Source of the DNA: Butyrivibrio hungatei DSM 14810
Lineage (GTDB): Bacteria > Bacillota > Clostridia > Lachnospirales > Lachnospiraceae
Length of the DNA: 64,000 nucleotides
Direction of reading: 5' to 3'
Assembly: GCF_900143205.1 (NCBI RefSeq)
Contig: NZ_FRDH01000013.1
Span: 39,086 to 103,085, forward strand
Both the position numbers and the translations under genes were made by a program. This document shows, one piece after another, positions 34,185-43,493 of the stretch. Within the stretch, counting starts at the first letter, position 1; every line of letters starts with the position of its first letter. The notes beneath the pieces were generated by a model. The model was not told the origin of the DNA and searched no databases. It saw only the letters and a program-made list of their open reading frames with translations.

Positions 34185-35789
34185 TCATTCCTCTTCATTC
34201 TCATTAAATATATAAAGCTTATCTTTGTAGTAATAATCTGCCGTTACGTAATTTATCCACTCGCCTGCATCATATGTTATATCCTGGTAAAAGAGCATTT
34301 CCGGGCGGACAGTATGTGGCTCAAGCACAGCCTCTTTTACTGAATCATCCTTGAGAATAGAAAGTCTCTCCATGTTCTCTGCGCGATATTTGGACGCATC
34401 TCCACTCATTATATCATTAAGTGCCGATGTGGCACAGTAATAGTCTCTCTCAGGAATCACGCAGAGTTCAGAACCAAGAGCAATGAAGACTACGCATATT
34501 GCTATCATCATGGATGATGCATGTGAAAAGAGCTTGCTACCGTCCTTATTTTCATTGTTATCAGCTCCTGCAACACTGCTACCGTTGGCTCCCAGGATGT
34601 GCTGCCTCATCCACGCCGTAAAATAAAACATCACAAGGCTCATCATGAACACAAACTCAAAAAATGCCAGAGCCCTGAGTCTCCCTGCATCAAAGTTAGA
34701 TACCGCATAGATTGGCGGTGTAACATTTGATGAAACCATAAGGAAAGCAAAAAGCCCAAACATGATCGGATGCTCTAATCTCTGTTTAAGCCCCTCTGCA
34801 AGCTTCCAGCAAATAGGAATAAGGAGTACAAAAGCTACCAGGATCTCCCATCTCAGCATCTGATTCATCATTACATCAAAGGTCGAATACAGTGATAAAA
34901 AAACTGCTTTTACAGGTCCAGTCTGATTAGTCTCCTGAGCTCTTGTGGCAATTCCTGGAGCAAAGCAGGCAAATCCAAAGCCAATAAGATTAAGTACTGT
35001 AGGAATCCAGATGTATCCAAAGCTCTTTTGCTGGGCATCAGATACGCCTTCCAACTTGAAGGAGCTCTTTTTCATGAATCTTATCATGATCAGTAGGAAA
35101 AGAGCTATCACTGAGCAGATTGCAAGTTCAAGGGCTGTAAGATAATTGGCTCCGCCCATGAAAAAGCCCCAGATGCTAGCCCAGATGAGCTTTCTTTTTC
35201 TGGATTTCTCGTCTTCATCGTAAATAGAACGAAGAAGAAGTCCCAGCCAGAAAAATGCCATTCCAAAGGTAAATGTATAGTTAATGGCTCCAGCGTACCA
35301 ATAGAAAGCTTCTACGCGGATGCCTTCTCCGTGAATGCACTGAACCATTACTGTTAAAACGATCATCCTTACTATATTCGTAAGGTCTTTATCCAGCTTC
35401 CAAACTCGTACAAACAGGGCGTCAAAAAAGTAGCACACGCCGAAAGTCAGCATTCCTAGAATAATAAAGGGAGTCAGAACATAAAAGCCCTCACCGAATA
35501 TTACAGGACAAATGCATGTTAGCATTATAGAAAAGAAGTATCCTTCATAATTCGAATACACATAATATGACTTCTGAAGCCATACTCCTAAGGTTCCAAG
35601 TAAATTACCTGTTTCTACAAAATAGTGATGAGGCTGCATAGCCATTGAGAAATCATCAGCTGACGGGAAATCATAGAATCCCAAAACAAGCATAGGAATA
35701 AGGCTCAGTACATATATGCATGTAAAAAAGATACTGAGCTTTTTGGCATCAAACTTAATATTCCACTTGGGAGTTTCATAACTAAACAT
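34185..35789 (-). CDS. Polytopic membrane protein, DUF6056-like
   Basis: About 534 residues with around eleven membrane segments. It has DFPSADDFSMAM early and EAFYWYAGAINYTF later, the same landmarks as the proteins at 1744 and 43494, and a C-terminal soluble part. Probably a GT-C-like membrane protein in surface polymer decoration, but no function is established. I choose ATG 35789, which forms TAATG with the stop of the epimerase and has AGAGG ten bases upstream; a longer frame to 35813 lacks this. Confidence 0.7.
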   Translation of the reverse strand: MFSYETPKWNIKFDAKKLSIFFTCIYVLSLIPMLVLGFYDFPSADDFSMAMQPHHYFVETGNLLGTLGVWLQKSYYVYSNYEGYFFSIMLTCICPVIFGEGFYVLTPFIILGMLTFGVCYFFDALFVRVWKLDKDLTNIVRMIVLTVMVQCIHGEGIRVEAFYWYAGAINYTFTFGMAFFWLGLLLRSIYDEDEKSRKRKLIWASIWGFFMGGANYLTALELAICSVIALFLLIMIRFMKKSSFKLEGVSDAQQKSFGYIWIPTVLNLIGFGFACFAPGIATRAQETNQTGPVKAVFLSLYSTFDVMMNQMLRWEILVAFVLLIPICWKLAEGLKQRLEHPIMFGLFAFLMVSSNVTPPIYAVSNFDAGRLRALAFFEFVFMMSLVMFYFTAWMRQHILGANGSSVAGADNNENKDGSKLFSHASSMMIAICVVFIALGSELCVIPERDYYCATSALNDIMSGDASKYRAENMERLSILKDDSVKEAVLEPHTVRPEMLFYQDITYDAGEWINYVTADYYYKDKLYIFNENEEE

Positions 35790-36907
35790 TAACAGTAAAC
35801 CTCTTTGTACCATTTAGCAAAAGCTCTAAGGCCGTCGCGAAGTGGTGTTGCTGGCTTAAATCCAAAATCTTCCTGAAGAGCTGTGACGTCAGCATAGGTA
35901 ACCTCAACGTCGCCAGGCTGCATAGGAACAAGCTCCTTGTGAGCTTCAAAATCATAATCCTCAGGGAGAACTCCTGCACTTATGAGCTCCTGCTGAAGGA
36001 TATCCACGAAATCAAGGAGATTAACAGGATCATTATTACCGATGTTGTAAACCTTGTACTTAACACCATTCTCATTTTCTGCCGGTGCCACCTGCATTAC
36101 ATTTACAACGCCCTTTACGATATCATCAACAAAAGTGAAGTCTCTTTTGCAATTACCATAGTTAAAAATCTTGATCTTGTCACCCTTTACAAGCTTATTG
36201 GTGAATCCAAAATATGCCATATCTGGTCTTCCGGCAGGTCCATAAACTGTAAAGAATCGAAGTCCTGTTGAAGGAATTCCGTAGAGCTTAGAATATGCGT
36301 GAGCAAGAAGCTCATTAGACTTCTTGGTTGCAGCATAAAGAGATACCGGATTATCAACCTTATCCTCTACGCTGTAAGGAATCTTCTTGTTGCTGCCGTA
36401 AACGCTGGAGCTTGAAGCATAAACAAGATGTGCAACTCCCTTGTAGTCTGCATTTGCATCAGTTTTAACTGCATCATAGGAGTGACGACACGCTTCAAGA
36501 ATGTTATAAAAACCAATAAGGTTTGCCTCGATATATGCATCAGGATTCTCAATAGAGTAACGAACCCCTGCCTGTGCAGCAAGGTTTACGACTACTTCTG
36601 GTTTGAACTCCTTGAAGATATCATCGATAGCATTTCTATCTGCAATACTTCCACGCTCAAAAACAAATGGAGCATCATCCTCAGCGTATTTTTCTTCATC
36701 ACCTTTAGTTGCAGATAACTCCAATACTTCCTTAAGTCTCTGCTCCTTAATCTTTGGATCATAGTAGTCATTCATATTATCAATTCCATAAATATGAATG
36801 TCCTTAAACTCTTTTAATAACTCTTTACACAGATTAGATCCAATAAATCCCGCCGCACCTGTTACTAATACTCTTTTTCCATTTAAATCAATATTCTTAT
36901 CTAACAT
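35789..36907 (-). CDS. NAD-dependent nucleotide-sugar epimerase, UDP-glucuronate 4-epimerase type
   Basis: A 372-residue extended short-chain dehydrogenase: TGAAGFIGSNL (~16-26), NLAAQAGVRYS, the catalytic Tyr-x3-Lys in LYAATKKS (~190), RFFTVYGPAGRPDMA, and KRDFTFVDDI. The last two are typical of CapI-like UDP-glucuronate 4-epimerases, giving UDP-galacturonate. GalE-like activity is the main alternative. ATG 36907 is used because the upstream extension begins with TTG and lacks a ribosome binding site. Confidence 0.85.
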   Translation of the reverse strand: MLDKNIDLNGKRVLVTGAAGFIGSNLCKELLKEFKDIHIYGIDNMNDYYDPKIKEQRLKEVLELSATKGDEEKYAEDDAPFVFERGSIADRNAIDDIFKEFKPEVVVNLAAQAGVRYSIENPDAYIEANLIGFYNILEACRHSYDAVKTDANADYKGVAHLVYASSSSVYGSNKKIPYSVEDKVDNPVSLYAATKKSNELLAHAYSKLYGIPSTGLRFFTVYGPAGRPDMAYFGFTNKLVKGDKIKIFNYGNCKRDFTFVDDIVKGVVNVMQVAPAENENGVKYKVYNIGNNDPVNLLDFVDILQQELISAGVLPEDYDFEAHKELVPMQPGDVEVTYADVTALQEDFGFKPATPLRDGLRAFAKWYKEVYC

Positions 36908-36954
36908 ATCTACACTTTCTTGCCAATGTATCCCTAGCAAATATTACTTTTCTC

Positions 36955-38445
36955 TTATTTAGCTCCCTTGCCAAAAAGAACTACATAAACCGTCTGAAGC
37001 AGGATGCTGAAATCCTCTGTAAGGCTCCAGTTGTCGATGTACTTAAGGTCAAGCTTAACAACTTCGTCAAAATCCTCGATGTCGCTTCTGCCACTGATCT
37101 GCCAAAGTCCTGTAAGACCTGGTGTCATGGAGAGCCTACGTCTGTAATGCTCATTGTAGTGCTGGAACTCAGCCTCTGTTGGCGGCCTTGTTCCCACAAG
37201 GGACATATCTCCCTTAAGGACGTTCAAAAACTGAGGGAACTCATCAAGGCTGGTCTTTCTGATAAATGCTCCAACCTTAGTAACACGAGGATCGTTCTCC
37301 ATCTTGAACATGAGACCCTTCATCTCGTTCTGAGACTCCAGCTCTTTTTTCCTCTCCTCAGCGTCTATGTACATAGACCTAAACTTATAGATCTTGAACC
37401 TTCTACCATTCTTACCAATTCTGGTCTGTGAAAAGAAAACAGGACCAGGAGAATCAAGCTTGATAGCAGGCGCAAGGAAAAGGGTAATGATTCCAGTAAT
37501 GACAAGTCCTACCAAAGCGCCGATGACATCGATGATTCTTTTGATAAAAAGTCTCTTGTAGCTGGTCTTGTGCATGGTGTAGGTGATGACTGAATAATCA
37601 AGGAAGTCATCAAACTGGGTGTTGGCCTTGCCAATGCTAGGAAGCTCAAGATTGTAGTGGGTTGTAACGCCCATCTCCTCAAAGCCAAGGATGATATCCT
37701 GCATAGCTCTCTGAGGAATATTAGGTGTATTGATAAATACCTCGTCAAAAGGATCTGTTATAAGCCTTGATGTAAGATTCTGAATGCCTTCGTGGATGTG
37801 GATATCTCCGATGTACCACTCACCATCTGATTTCTTGGAAGCAGAGTCTTCTAAAGGCTCTTTGGTCCCGGACTTCTTGGCCGCATAACTCTCAAGAACC
37901 TTGTCTGCATCTGCACTGTAGGCCCTTACAATCTTGTATCCAACACCATCAGACTCAGCAAGGAGCTTGCCTATAGTAGCCTCCATAAGCTCTCTTTCAG
38001 CCACAACAACAACACGAACTGCGTTGGACGCGCTTGAAATGTGCCTTCTAAAGACATTTTTAAAAAGGATCCTCGCTACATAAGTAAGGACAATATCCAT
38101 CCAGATAAAGTTACCAATAACAAATCTGGAGAGAATGCCCGACCACTGCAGAAAGTAAACGATAACAAGACTTGCAACCAGCATCAGTCCTACGTATTTG
38201 ATAACTGCCATAAGTTCCTTGAAATATCCACGAATGATAAAATCCCTGTTCCAGTCAGCAAGGAAAACATAGACAGTACAAAACAGGAGAAAAACAACGC
38301 ACACCATGTAGTGCAGTGTCTTGTCTCCGTAGTCTCTTTTACTATTAAATCTGAGCCATGTGGCAAATACGTAACTTACTATGATACATGCCATGTCGAT
38401 CATCCACAGCAGGTATGTTTGAAGTGTTTTATATTTGTTACTCAT
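36955..38445 (-). CDS. Polyprenyl glycosylphosphotransferase (WcaJ/WbaP-like initiating enzyme)
   Basis: A 496-residue protein: four or five N-terminal membrane segments, a Rossmann-like middle region (~130-260), and a C-terminal bacterial sugar transferase domain with KFRSMYIDAE, DEFPQFLNVLKGDMSLVG, TRPPT and PGLTGLWQISGRSD. It transfers a sugar phosphate from a UDP-sugar to undecaprenyl phosphate and so starts the repeat unit. It overlaps the polymerase gene by four bases. This is strong evidence that the locus makes a Wzx/Wzy-type polymer. Confidence 0.93.
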   Translation of the reverse strand: MSNKYKTLQTYLLWMIDMACIIVSYVFATWLRFNSKRDYGDKTLHYMVCVVFLLFCTVYVFLADWNRDFIIRGYFKELMAVIKYVGLMLVASLVIVYFLQWSGILSRFVIGNFIWMDIVLTYVARILFKNVFRRHISSASNAVRVVVVAERELMEATIGKLLAESDGVGYKIVRAYSADADKVLESYAAKKSGTKEPLEDSASKKSDGEWYIGDIHIHEGIQNLTSRLITDPFDEVFINTPNIPQRAMQDIILGFEEMGVTTHYNLELPSIGKANTQFDDFLDYSVITYTMHKTSYKRLFIKRIIDVIGALVGLVITGIITLFLAPAIKLDSPGPVFFSQTRIGKNGRRFKIYKFRSMYIDAEERKKELESQNEMKGLMFKMENDPRVTKVGAFIRKTSLDEFPQFLNVLKGDMSLVGTRPPTEAEFQHYNEHYRRRLSMTPGLTGLWQISGRSDIEDFDEVVKLDLKYIDNWSLTEDFSILLQTVYVVLFGKGAK

Positions 38446-40046
38446 ACGTTAGCATTATACCTTTTTCTACGTTTATTTAAAAGAAGCAAACAGATCATGG
38501 CAAAAGCACCGCTCCACACGCCAAAACTAACGGCGCGCTTTTGGTATTCCATCTCCGCGATCTCCGGGCCAAACTGATACATAGGCACGGTCTCATCCAC
38601 ATAGCCAATGACAATATTGCCCCTGCCTTCAATCTGAGCAAGTTCAGTTTCGGAAATATACATTGGATCCATGCCAAAGCTTTCACCAGCTTCACTCTGC
38701 TCCCTGTCACCATAGAGATAGTCAGGAGTCCTAGTGGATGTTAGATAAAGAGTTGATGCCACAATTCCCACTACAAGCGAAATTGAGATTATAGAAAGTG
38801 TGGTCTTCATAAGCTCTGGATTAATATCCTGGAAGAAGCTAAGACTCTTTTCTGTGCACTCAGACTCAGTAAAGGTAGCGCCGCTTAGAGCTTCGTAAAG
38901 AAGCTGGCCCATGAAAACATATATGAAGTTCTTGAAACCAAGGTTGTATAAAAGAGGCTCCCACATGCCAAGAAACAGCATTCCCATGAGAACTGAAAGC
39001 TCTGCTCTCATATCTTTTTTGATAGCCCTGTTGATAAACCAGATAGTAAGTGCAGCTATCACCACAAAGGCCACAAGACCAAGCTGTAAAAAGAGATAAA
39101 GCTGAGCCATATCGATTCCGTAAGTCTTTAAATTCTCCTGAGGATTAACAAGCCTTATTCCAAAAAGAGAAATGTGGTTGTTACTCCAGAAATATCTGGC
39201 AAGAGAAAATCTCGTTGTGAACACTGTTCTATCAACAAACTCAAAAAGATCACCATCAAGTAAAAATGGCAGAACAATTGAAATAAAGCATACAAATGGA
39301 AATGAAATATATAGACAGATCTTTTCAAATATGCCAATCCCGCCTCTAAGGTACAGATACGCATTTATGAAAAGATATATGAAGCTAGCTAGTAGCCCTG
39401 TTCTGCTGCCTGAATACAGGAAAATATATACATTGAACATAAAGGCCATAACTGAAGCTAAGATAAGTACAAACCTAGACATCCTCTGGGTGTTAACGTC
39501 ATGATTTCTCATAAGTGCCACAGTTAAAAGAAACATCAGCATCATGGTCAGCATCAGGACATTCATGTGCAGAGTGTTAGGATGTGCATAACCAAGAGCG
39601 TGCCTAAACATAAGCCCCACGCCGTCTCGTTCCTGTGGATAATATATTTCTGATGTGAGTCCAAAAACTCCAAGTAGGATCTTGGAGATAATGATGACAC
39701 CTGCAACGATAGCTCCGCACCTTACAACTTTGATACTAGAGACGCCCTTCATTCCAAGCATCATGGTAAAGCAGACAAATAGCCCCTTTTCTCCGGTATG
39801 AAGATAGACAATTCCGCCAAGAGCCAGGAAAAGAGCCGCTACCACATATTCTTTTACCGTATGCTGAGTTACTATCATCTTGAGAACAAAGAGTCCAAGG
39901 CCCAGTACTAGGGAGATGTTATAGATGGTCATTCCTTCGTAAAGGCCTGCTGCCCTTGCTCCCACCATAAGCGCAAAATAGAGAAGGTATATACCTTCTC
40001 CCAATTGCCTTCTATCTGAAATTAGTTTTTTAATTGCATCTGCCAT
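38442..40046 (-). CDS. Wzy-like O-antigen/capsule polymerase
   Basis: A 534-residue protein with about eleven membrane segments and a large outside loop (~430-500: TRTPDYLYGDREQSEAGES and onward) before a last helix. GSRTGLLASF and HPNTLHMN are landmarks often seen in Wzy/WaaL-like proteins. It sits between the initiating transferase and a TagA-type transferase. Sequence alone is weak for this family; the position makes it likely. Confidence 0.75.
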   Translation of the reverse strand: MADAIKKLISDRRQLGEGIYLLYFALMVGARAAGLYEGMTIYNISLVLGLGLFVLKMIVTQHTVKEYVVAALFLALGGIVYLHTGEKGLFVCFTMMLGMKGVSSIKVVRCGAIVAGVIIISKILLGVFGLTSEIYYPQERDGVGLMFRHALGYAHPNTLHMNVLMLTMMLMFLLTVALMRNHDVNTQRMSRFVLILASVMAFMFNVYIFLYSGSRTGLLASFIYLFINAYLYLRGGIGIFEKICLYISFPFVCFISIVLPFLLDGDLFEFVDRTVFTTRFSLARYFWSNNHISLFGIRLVNPQENLKTYGIDMAQLYLFLQLGLVAFVVIAALTIWFINRAIKKDMRAELSVLMGMLFLGMWEPLLYNLGFKNFIYVFMGQLLYEALSGATFTESECTEKSLSFFQDINPELMKTTLSIISISLVVGIVASTLYLTSTRTPDYLYGDREQSEAGESFGMDPMYISETELAQIEGRGNIVIGYVDETVPMYQFGPEIAEMEYQKRAVSFGVWSGAFAMICLLLLNKRRKRYNANV

Positions 40047-40072
40047 GAAATTCCCCCACAGTGCTAATTTAA

Positions 40073-41494
40073 TTATTTTCTATTTGTCAGAAAATACCAG
40101 ATAAACTTGCCATTTGTTACAAAGTATCTCTTAAAAAGTCTTCCCGGATCCTGAAATAGTCTAAAGAGCCACTCAAGGCCAATCTTCTGGATCCACTTAG
40201 GTGCTCTCTTAATAGTTCCAGCATGGAAGTCAAATCCAGCACCAACACCCATCATAACGCCGCCTATCTCGCCCTTATGAGCATTCATCCATTTTTCTTG
40301 CTTTGGTGCCCCAAGACCGATCCAGATAATATCTGCACCAGAGCCATTGATGAGGTTAACATCAGCTCTGTCCTCTTCCTCGGAAAGTGCTCTAAATGGT
40401 GGAGAGTACATGCCTCTAATGTCGATGCCAGGGTACTTCTTTAAGAGATTCTCTTTTAAGGCATCCAGAGTCTCCTGAGATGCGCCGTAAAAGAAATGTG
40501 AAAGCCTGCCATCCTGAGTATCCCTGAACATGTGCTCCATAAAGTCAGGTCCTGCCACACGCTCTGCCCCTACATAGCCCTTCTTTTGCTCAAGGGTTGC
40601 AATAGGTGTTCCATCAGGAAAAACAAAGGCTGCGCCGTTAAGGACATCCCTGTAACTAGCATCCTCTCTAGCCATAACTGATGTGTGCACGTTTGAAAAA
40701 CAGATATATTCGCCAGAAAGCTCCTTGATATGACGCATCACATGAAGGACTGCCTCCTCGGTACGAGAAACTGCATAGTTGATACCAAATAAATTAAAAC
40801 GCTCTGATCTTACAGAAGCAGGAATTGAAGCATAGCCGTTAATGTCTGAGATTATGCCTGAGCGAACCTGGTAATCAAGGGCTGTGGCACCGATGAAAGT
40901 GCGGATTCCTTCCCGGTCAAGTTTGCGGAGGAGATTATCATACCCCTCGCTTACTACATGAACTAGCACATCGTTGTAGGAACCCTGATGGTATTTAGCG
41001 ATTACCTCAGCCGCGTCTTCGTCAGACGTAACTTCCAGAGTTTTATATTCTGCACTCAAGTCATGATTCTTAAGATAACTCTTCCTGCAGATCATCCTTG
41101 CCACAAATCCAAAGATTATGCTAAGGACTAAAACTCCAGCCACCACAAATCTTGATGACTGTTCACCGCGCTGTGTGGCATAGAGATAAAGAAGTCCAAG
41201 AACTATGAGGATGACCTTGCTCTTAACTACAGACATGAGGTTTTCTACTGGGTCCATTTCGAAGATAGATTTCTTCCTTTTATCAAATCCCAAAAATACC
41301 AACGCCTGCACCAGACACAAAACAATCAGAAAGTTGATATATAGTCCGTCATAAAATGTGGTCCAATACCTAAAGGTATCGCGATATCTTATAGCCAAGG
41401 TCGCAAAAAACGCCACTATAAGCGTCAGCTCATCTAGTACCAATATTCTCTTTGCAGGATAACGAATGCCTCGTCTATTCACGTCATTCTCCAA
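40073..41494 (-). CDS. WecG/TagA/CpsF-family glycosyltransferase fused to a membrane domain
   Basis: A 473-residue protein. The C-terminal ~245 residues are a clear TagA/WecG domain: NVHTSVMARED, FPDGTPIATL, GAERVAGPDF and WIGLGAPKQEKWM. These enzymes use UDP-ManNAc-type donors with lipid-linked acceptors. The N-terminal ~225 residues are different: four membrane segments (~15-140) and a region with DVLVHVVSEGYDNLLRKL that looks like the N-terminal half of polyprenyl glycosylphosphotransferases. The fusion anchors the enzyme at the membrane, possibly next to the initiating transferase encoded nearby. Confidence 0.85.
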   Translation of the reverse strand: MENDVNRRGIRYPAKRILVLDELTLIVAFFATLAIRYRDTFRYWTTFYDGLYINFLIVLCLVQALVFLGFDKRKKSIFEMDPVENLMSVVKSKVILIVLGLLYLYATQRGEQSSRFVVAGVLVLSIIFGFVARMICRKSYLKNHDLSAEYKTLEVTSDEDAAEVIAKYHQGSYNDVLVHVVSEGYDNLLRKLDREGIRTFIGATALDYQVRSGIISDINGYASIPASVRSERFNLFGINYAVSRTEEAVLHVMRHIKELSGEYICFSNVHTSVMAREDASYRDVLNGAAFVFPDGTPIATLEQKKGYVGAERVAGPDFMEHMFRDTQDGRLSHFFYGASQETLDALKENLLKKYPGIDIRGMYSPPFRALSEEEDRADVNLINGSGADIIWIGLGAPKQEKWMNAHKGEIGGVMMGVGAGFDFHAGTIKRAPKWIQKIGLEWLFRLFQDPGRLFKRYFVTNGKFIWYFLTNRK

Positions 41495-42592
41495 TCACTT
41501 TTTAAGTCCATCATTTGCAACTGCATTAAAGTCGCAGGTACTGCAACTATCAAGCTGCTGCTTGGTAACCTTGCCGTCTCTAAGGTCACGAACGCACTTA
41601 AGCTCATACATTGAATAAGGCTTTTTCATGAAAAGAGCCTTGAACTTGTGCCAGATTACCCAAAGAGCAGGTGTCCAGATATACTTGTGCATAGCAGGTG
41701 AAACTGAACCAATCATCCAGCACTGTCTGTCGCAGTGACGAACTACGTTTCTAACGTGCTCAGCCTCTGGTGAATTCCATAGTTCGTCCCATGACTGTCT
41801 ATTAAGATTTCCCATAACTTCTTTATCCTTGGTTCCGTTACATGGCATAACATCGCCGTAAGGATCGATAAAGAAGGTATCAAAACTCATGTCGCAGGGA
41901 AGAAGTCTCTTTTGACCATAAATATAGTTGATAAGGCCGTGGTTAAAGTATGCTCTAAACCACTTCTTAGGGCTCTTGGACTTAAGAAGCATGTTGATGA
42001 GCTTTTCAAAGTTCTCAGCAACCATAGGTCTGTCATGGATGATGTTCTTGGCCTCAACAAAGTAGAAACTGTTGTGGAGAGAGGCTGTAGCAAACTCCAT
42101 ATCAAGTTCATCTGATAACTTGTATAGCTCGCAGAGGTCAGGAGCGTTTCTATCCTGAACTGTCATACCAAAGCCAACATCCTTAAGTCCCATCTCGCGA
42201 AGCTTCTTGAGCGTTGTATAGCCCTTATTGAATCCATCAGGTAATCCCCTGATCTCGTTGTTGGTCTGCTCTAGACCTTCAATAGAGATGCGGATTCCCA
42301 CGTCAGGGAACTCCTTGCACAGGTCAATTATCTTGTCGGTAAAAAAGCCGTTTGTTGAGATTACGATCCTATCGCTCTTTTTGCGAAGCTCTCTGACGAT
42401 ATCCTTGATATCTTCGCGGATAAATGGCTCACCGCCTGTGATATTAGTGAAATACATTGGAGGGAGTTTCCTAATAGTCTCGATTGAGATCTCGTCCTCC
42501 GGATTAGATGGAGCTTTGTACCTGTTGCACATGTTGCAACGAGCATTACATCTATATGTTACGATTACTGTTCCGTTTAATTTCTTTGGCAC
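41495..42592 (-). CDS. Radical SAM enzyme with SPASM-like C-terminus
   Basis: A 365-residue enzyme with C15-x3-C19-x2-C22 (YRCNARCNMC), TGGEPFIRED, and cysteines in LPCDMS, VMPCNGT, CDRQC and CSTCDFN that can bind auxiliary clusters. The start is GTG 42592, with AGAGG nine bases upstream. It leads the core assembly operon under the promoter at 42678. Substrate unknown; related enzymes in polysaccharide loci modify sugars or lipid-linked intermediates. It is not closely similar to the enzyme at 25836. Confidence 0.85.
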   Translation of the reverse strand: MPKKLNGTVIVTYRCNARCNMCNRYKAPSNPEDEISIETIRKLPPMYFTNITGGEPFIREDIKDIVRELRKKSDRIVISTNGFFTDKIIDLCKEFPDVGIRISIEGLEQTNNEIRGLPDGFNKGYTTLKKLREMGLKDVGFGMTVQDRNAPDLCELYKLSDELDMEFATASLHNSFYFVEAKNIIHDRPMVAENFEKLINMLLKSKSPKKWFRAYFNHGLINYIYGQKRLLPCDMSFDTFFIDPYGDVMPCNGTKDKEVMGNLNRQSWDELWNSPEAEHVRNVVRHCDRQCWMIGSVSPAMHKYIWTPALWVIWHKFKALFMKKPYSMYELKCVRDLRDGKVTKQQLDSCSTCDFNAVANDGLKK

Positions 42593-42677
42593 TTTTCATA
42601 TCCTCTTTTAACAAAAACTAATTCGTAGCAAATTTCACAATTTATGAAACCCACTCCCATCGTATAGTTTACCATAT

Positions 42678-42706
42678 ATATAATTTTCTGTTTATAAAAT
42701 GGCCAA
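42678..42706 (-). promoter_or_regulatory. Promoter of the core assembly operon
   Basis: On the minus strand TTGGCC, a 17-bp spacer and TTATAT precede the GTG start at 42592 by ~85 bases. The region 42593-42770 holds no gene; a frame at 42577-42777 has no support. Confidence 0.45.
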
Positions 42707-42773
42707 ATATTTTTAGAAATAGATAATAAAGCGTTAATTGTAATCATCATGGGAGGGTAGAATGTCCTCAAAG

Positions 42774-42809
42774 CCACAAAAAAGCACGACGGAGCGTGCT
42801 TCTTTGTGG
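42774..42809 (-). terminator. Rho-independent terminator of the toxin-antitoxin operon
   Basis: On the minus strand AAGCACG-CTCCGT-CGTGCTT is followed by TTTTG, 34 bases after the stop of the toxin gene. An outer pairing CCACAAA/TTTGTGG extends it. Confidence 0.75.
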
Positions 42810-42843
42810 TACTTAATATTGATTCTATATCATGCCTTTATGT

Positions 42844-43170
42844 CTAAATATTGTCTCGATTTTGAAGTGTATGTACAAAACGTCTTACTTCCATAATACG
42901 CTCGTTGCCTTCCGGAATAACTACATAATAGACAATATAGTTTCCGACATAGATTCGATAATATGGATAGTCCCTTTTCTTTCTTGATGGTACCGGCTCA
43001 TATCCTTCAGGATTATTGTTTACTCGTTCGAGTATAGCATTTTCTACATTATTGAGTAGATTCTCAGCTGCAGAAGGGTTTCCTAAACGTGATGCGATAT
43101 AAAGAACAGCAGCTTCAAGTTCTTCATAAAATAGGGGAAGATATCTTAACGTATATTTCTGATTAAGCAT
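42844..43170 (-). CDS. RelE/ParE-family toxin
   Basis: A 108-residue protein matching the RelE/ParE fold: YTLRYLPLFYEELEAAVLYI at the start, SRKKRDYPYYRIYVGNY and IVYYVV in the core strands, and a final MEVRRFVHT. RelE members cut mRNA on the ribosome and ParE members poison gyrase; the sequence does not decide which. The gene overlaps the antitoxin by eight bases and is followed by a terminator, so the pair is a complete two-gene module within the polymer locus. Confidence 0.85.
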   Translation of the reverse strand: MLNQKYTLRYLPLFYEELEAAVLYIASRLGNPSAAENLLNNVENAILERVNNNPEGYEPVPSRKKRDYPYYRIYVGNYIVYYVVIPEGNERIMEVRRFVHTLQNRDNI

Positions 43171-43420
43171 TTATTTTTCCCCTAATAGTCCCAAACACTT
43201 CATCATGTGTCAGCCTCGCATCCGTTGAAGCCGCTGCCGCATCAGCAACATCCATAATATACTCTTCGGGATCAGTCATTCTTGAATATGCATCCAAGCT
43301 AAGAACAACCATAGCCCCGTAACCATTTTTTGTTAAATACACCGGATCACCACTTTGGACGACCTTTTCAATATCTGCAAATTTATTTCTTAAATCGGAA
43401 ACCGGTCTGATCTGCATCAT
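43163..43420 (-). CDS. Phd/YefM-family antitoxin
   Basis: An 85-residue protein: N-terminal DNA-binding part IRPVSDLRNKFADIEK, then PVYLTKNGYGAMVVLSLD, typical of Phd/YefM, and a C-terminal tail (DARLTHDEVFGTI) that would cover the toxin. ATG 43420 is preferred since GGAGG lies eight bases before it; an ATG at 43426 is too close to that site. An inverted repeat at 43452-43467 is a likely operator for autoregulation. Confidence 0.87.
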   Translation of the reverse strand: MMQIRPVSDLRNKFADIEKVVQSGDPVYLTKNGYGAMVVLSLDAYSRMTDPEEYIMDVADAAAASTDARLTHDEVFGTIRGKINA

Positions 43421-43451
43421 ATACATCGCCTCCATTATTTTATCATAATTT

Positions 43452-43467
43452 TATCATCTTCATGATA
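43452..43467. promoter_or_regulatory. Operator-like palindrome before the antitoxin
   Basis: TATCAT-CTTC-ATGATA lies ~32 bases upstream of the antitoxin ATG, and TTATCATAATTTTATCAT extends it. Phd/YefM pairs repress their own promoters through such sites. Confidence 0.5.
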
Positions 43468-43493
43468 ACACGGTCATATCCGTTTTGCAATTC

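Noticed and set aside
42577..42777. A 66-residue minus-strand frame upstream of the radical SAM gene
   Set aside because: It covers the predicted promoter, overlaps the next start, and has no recognisable protein features.
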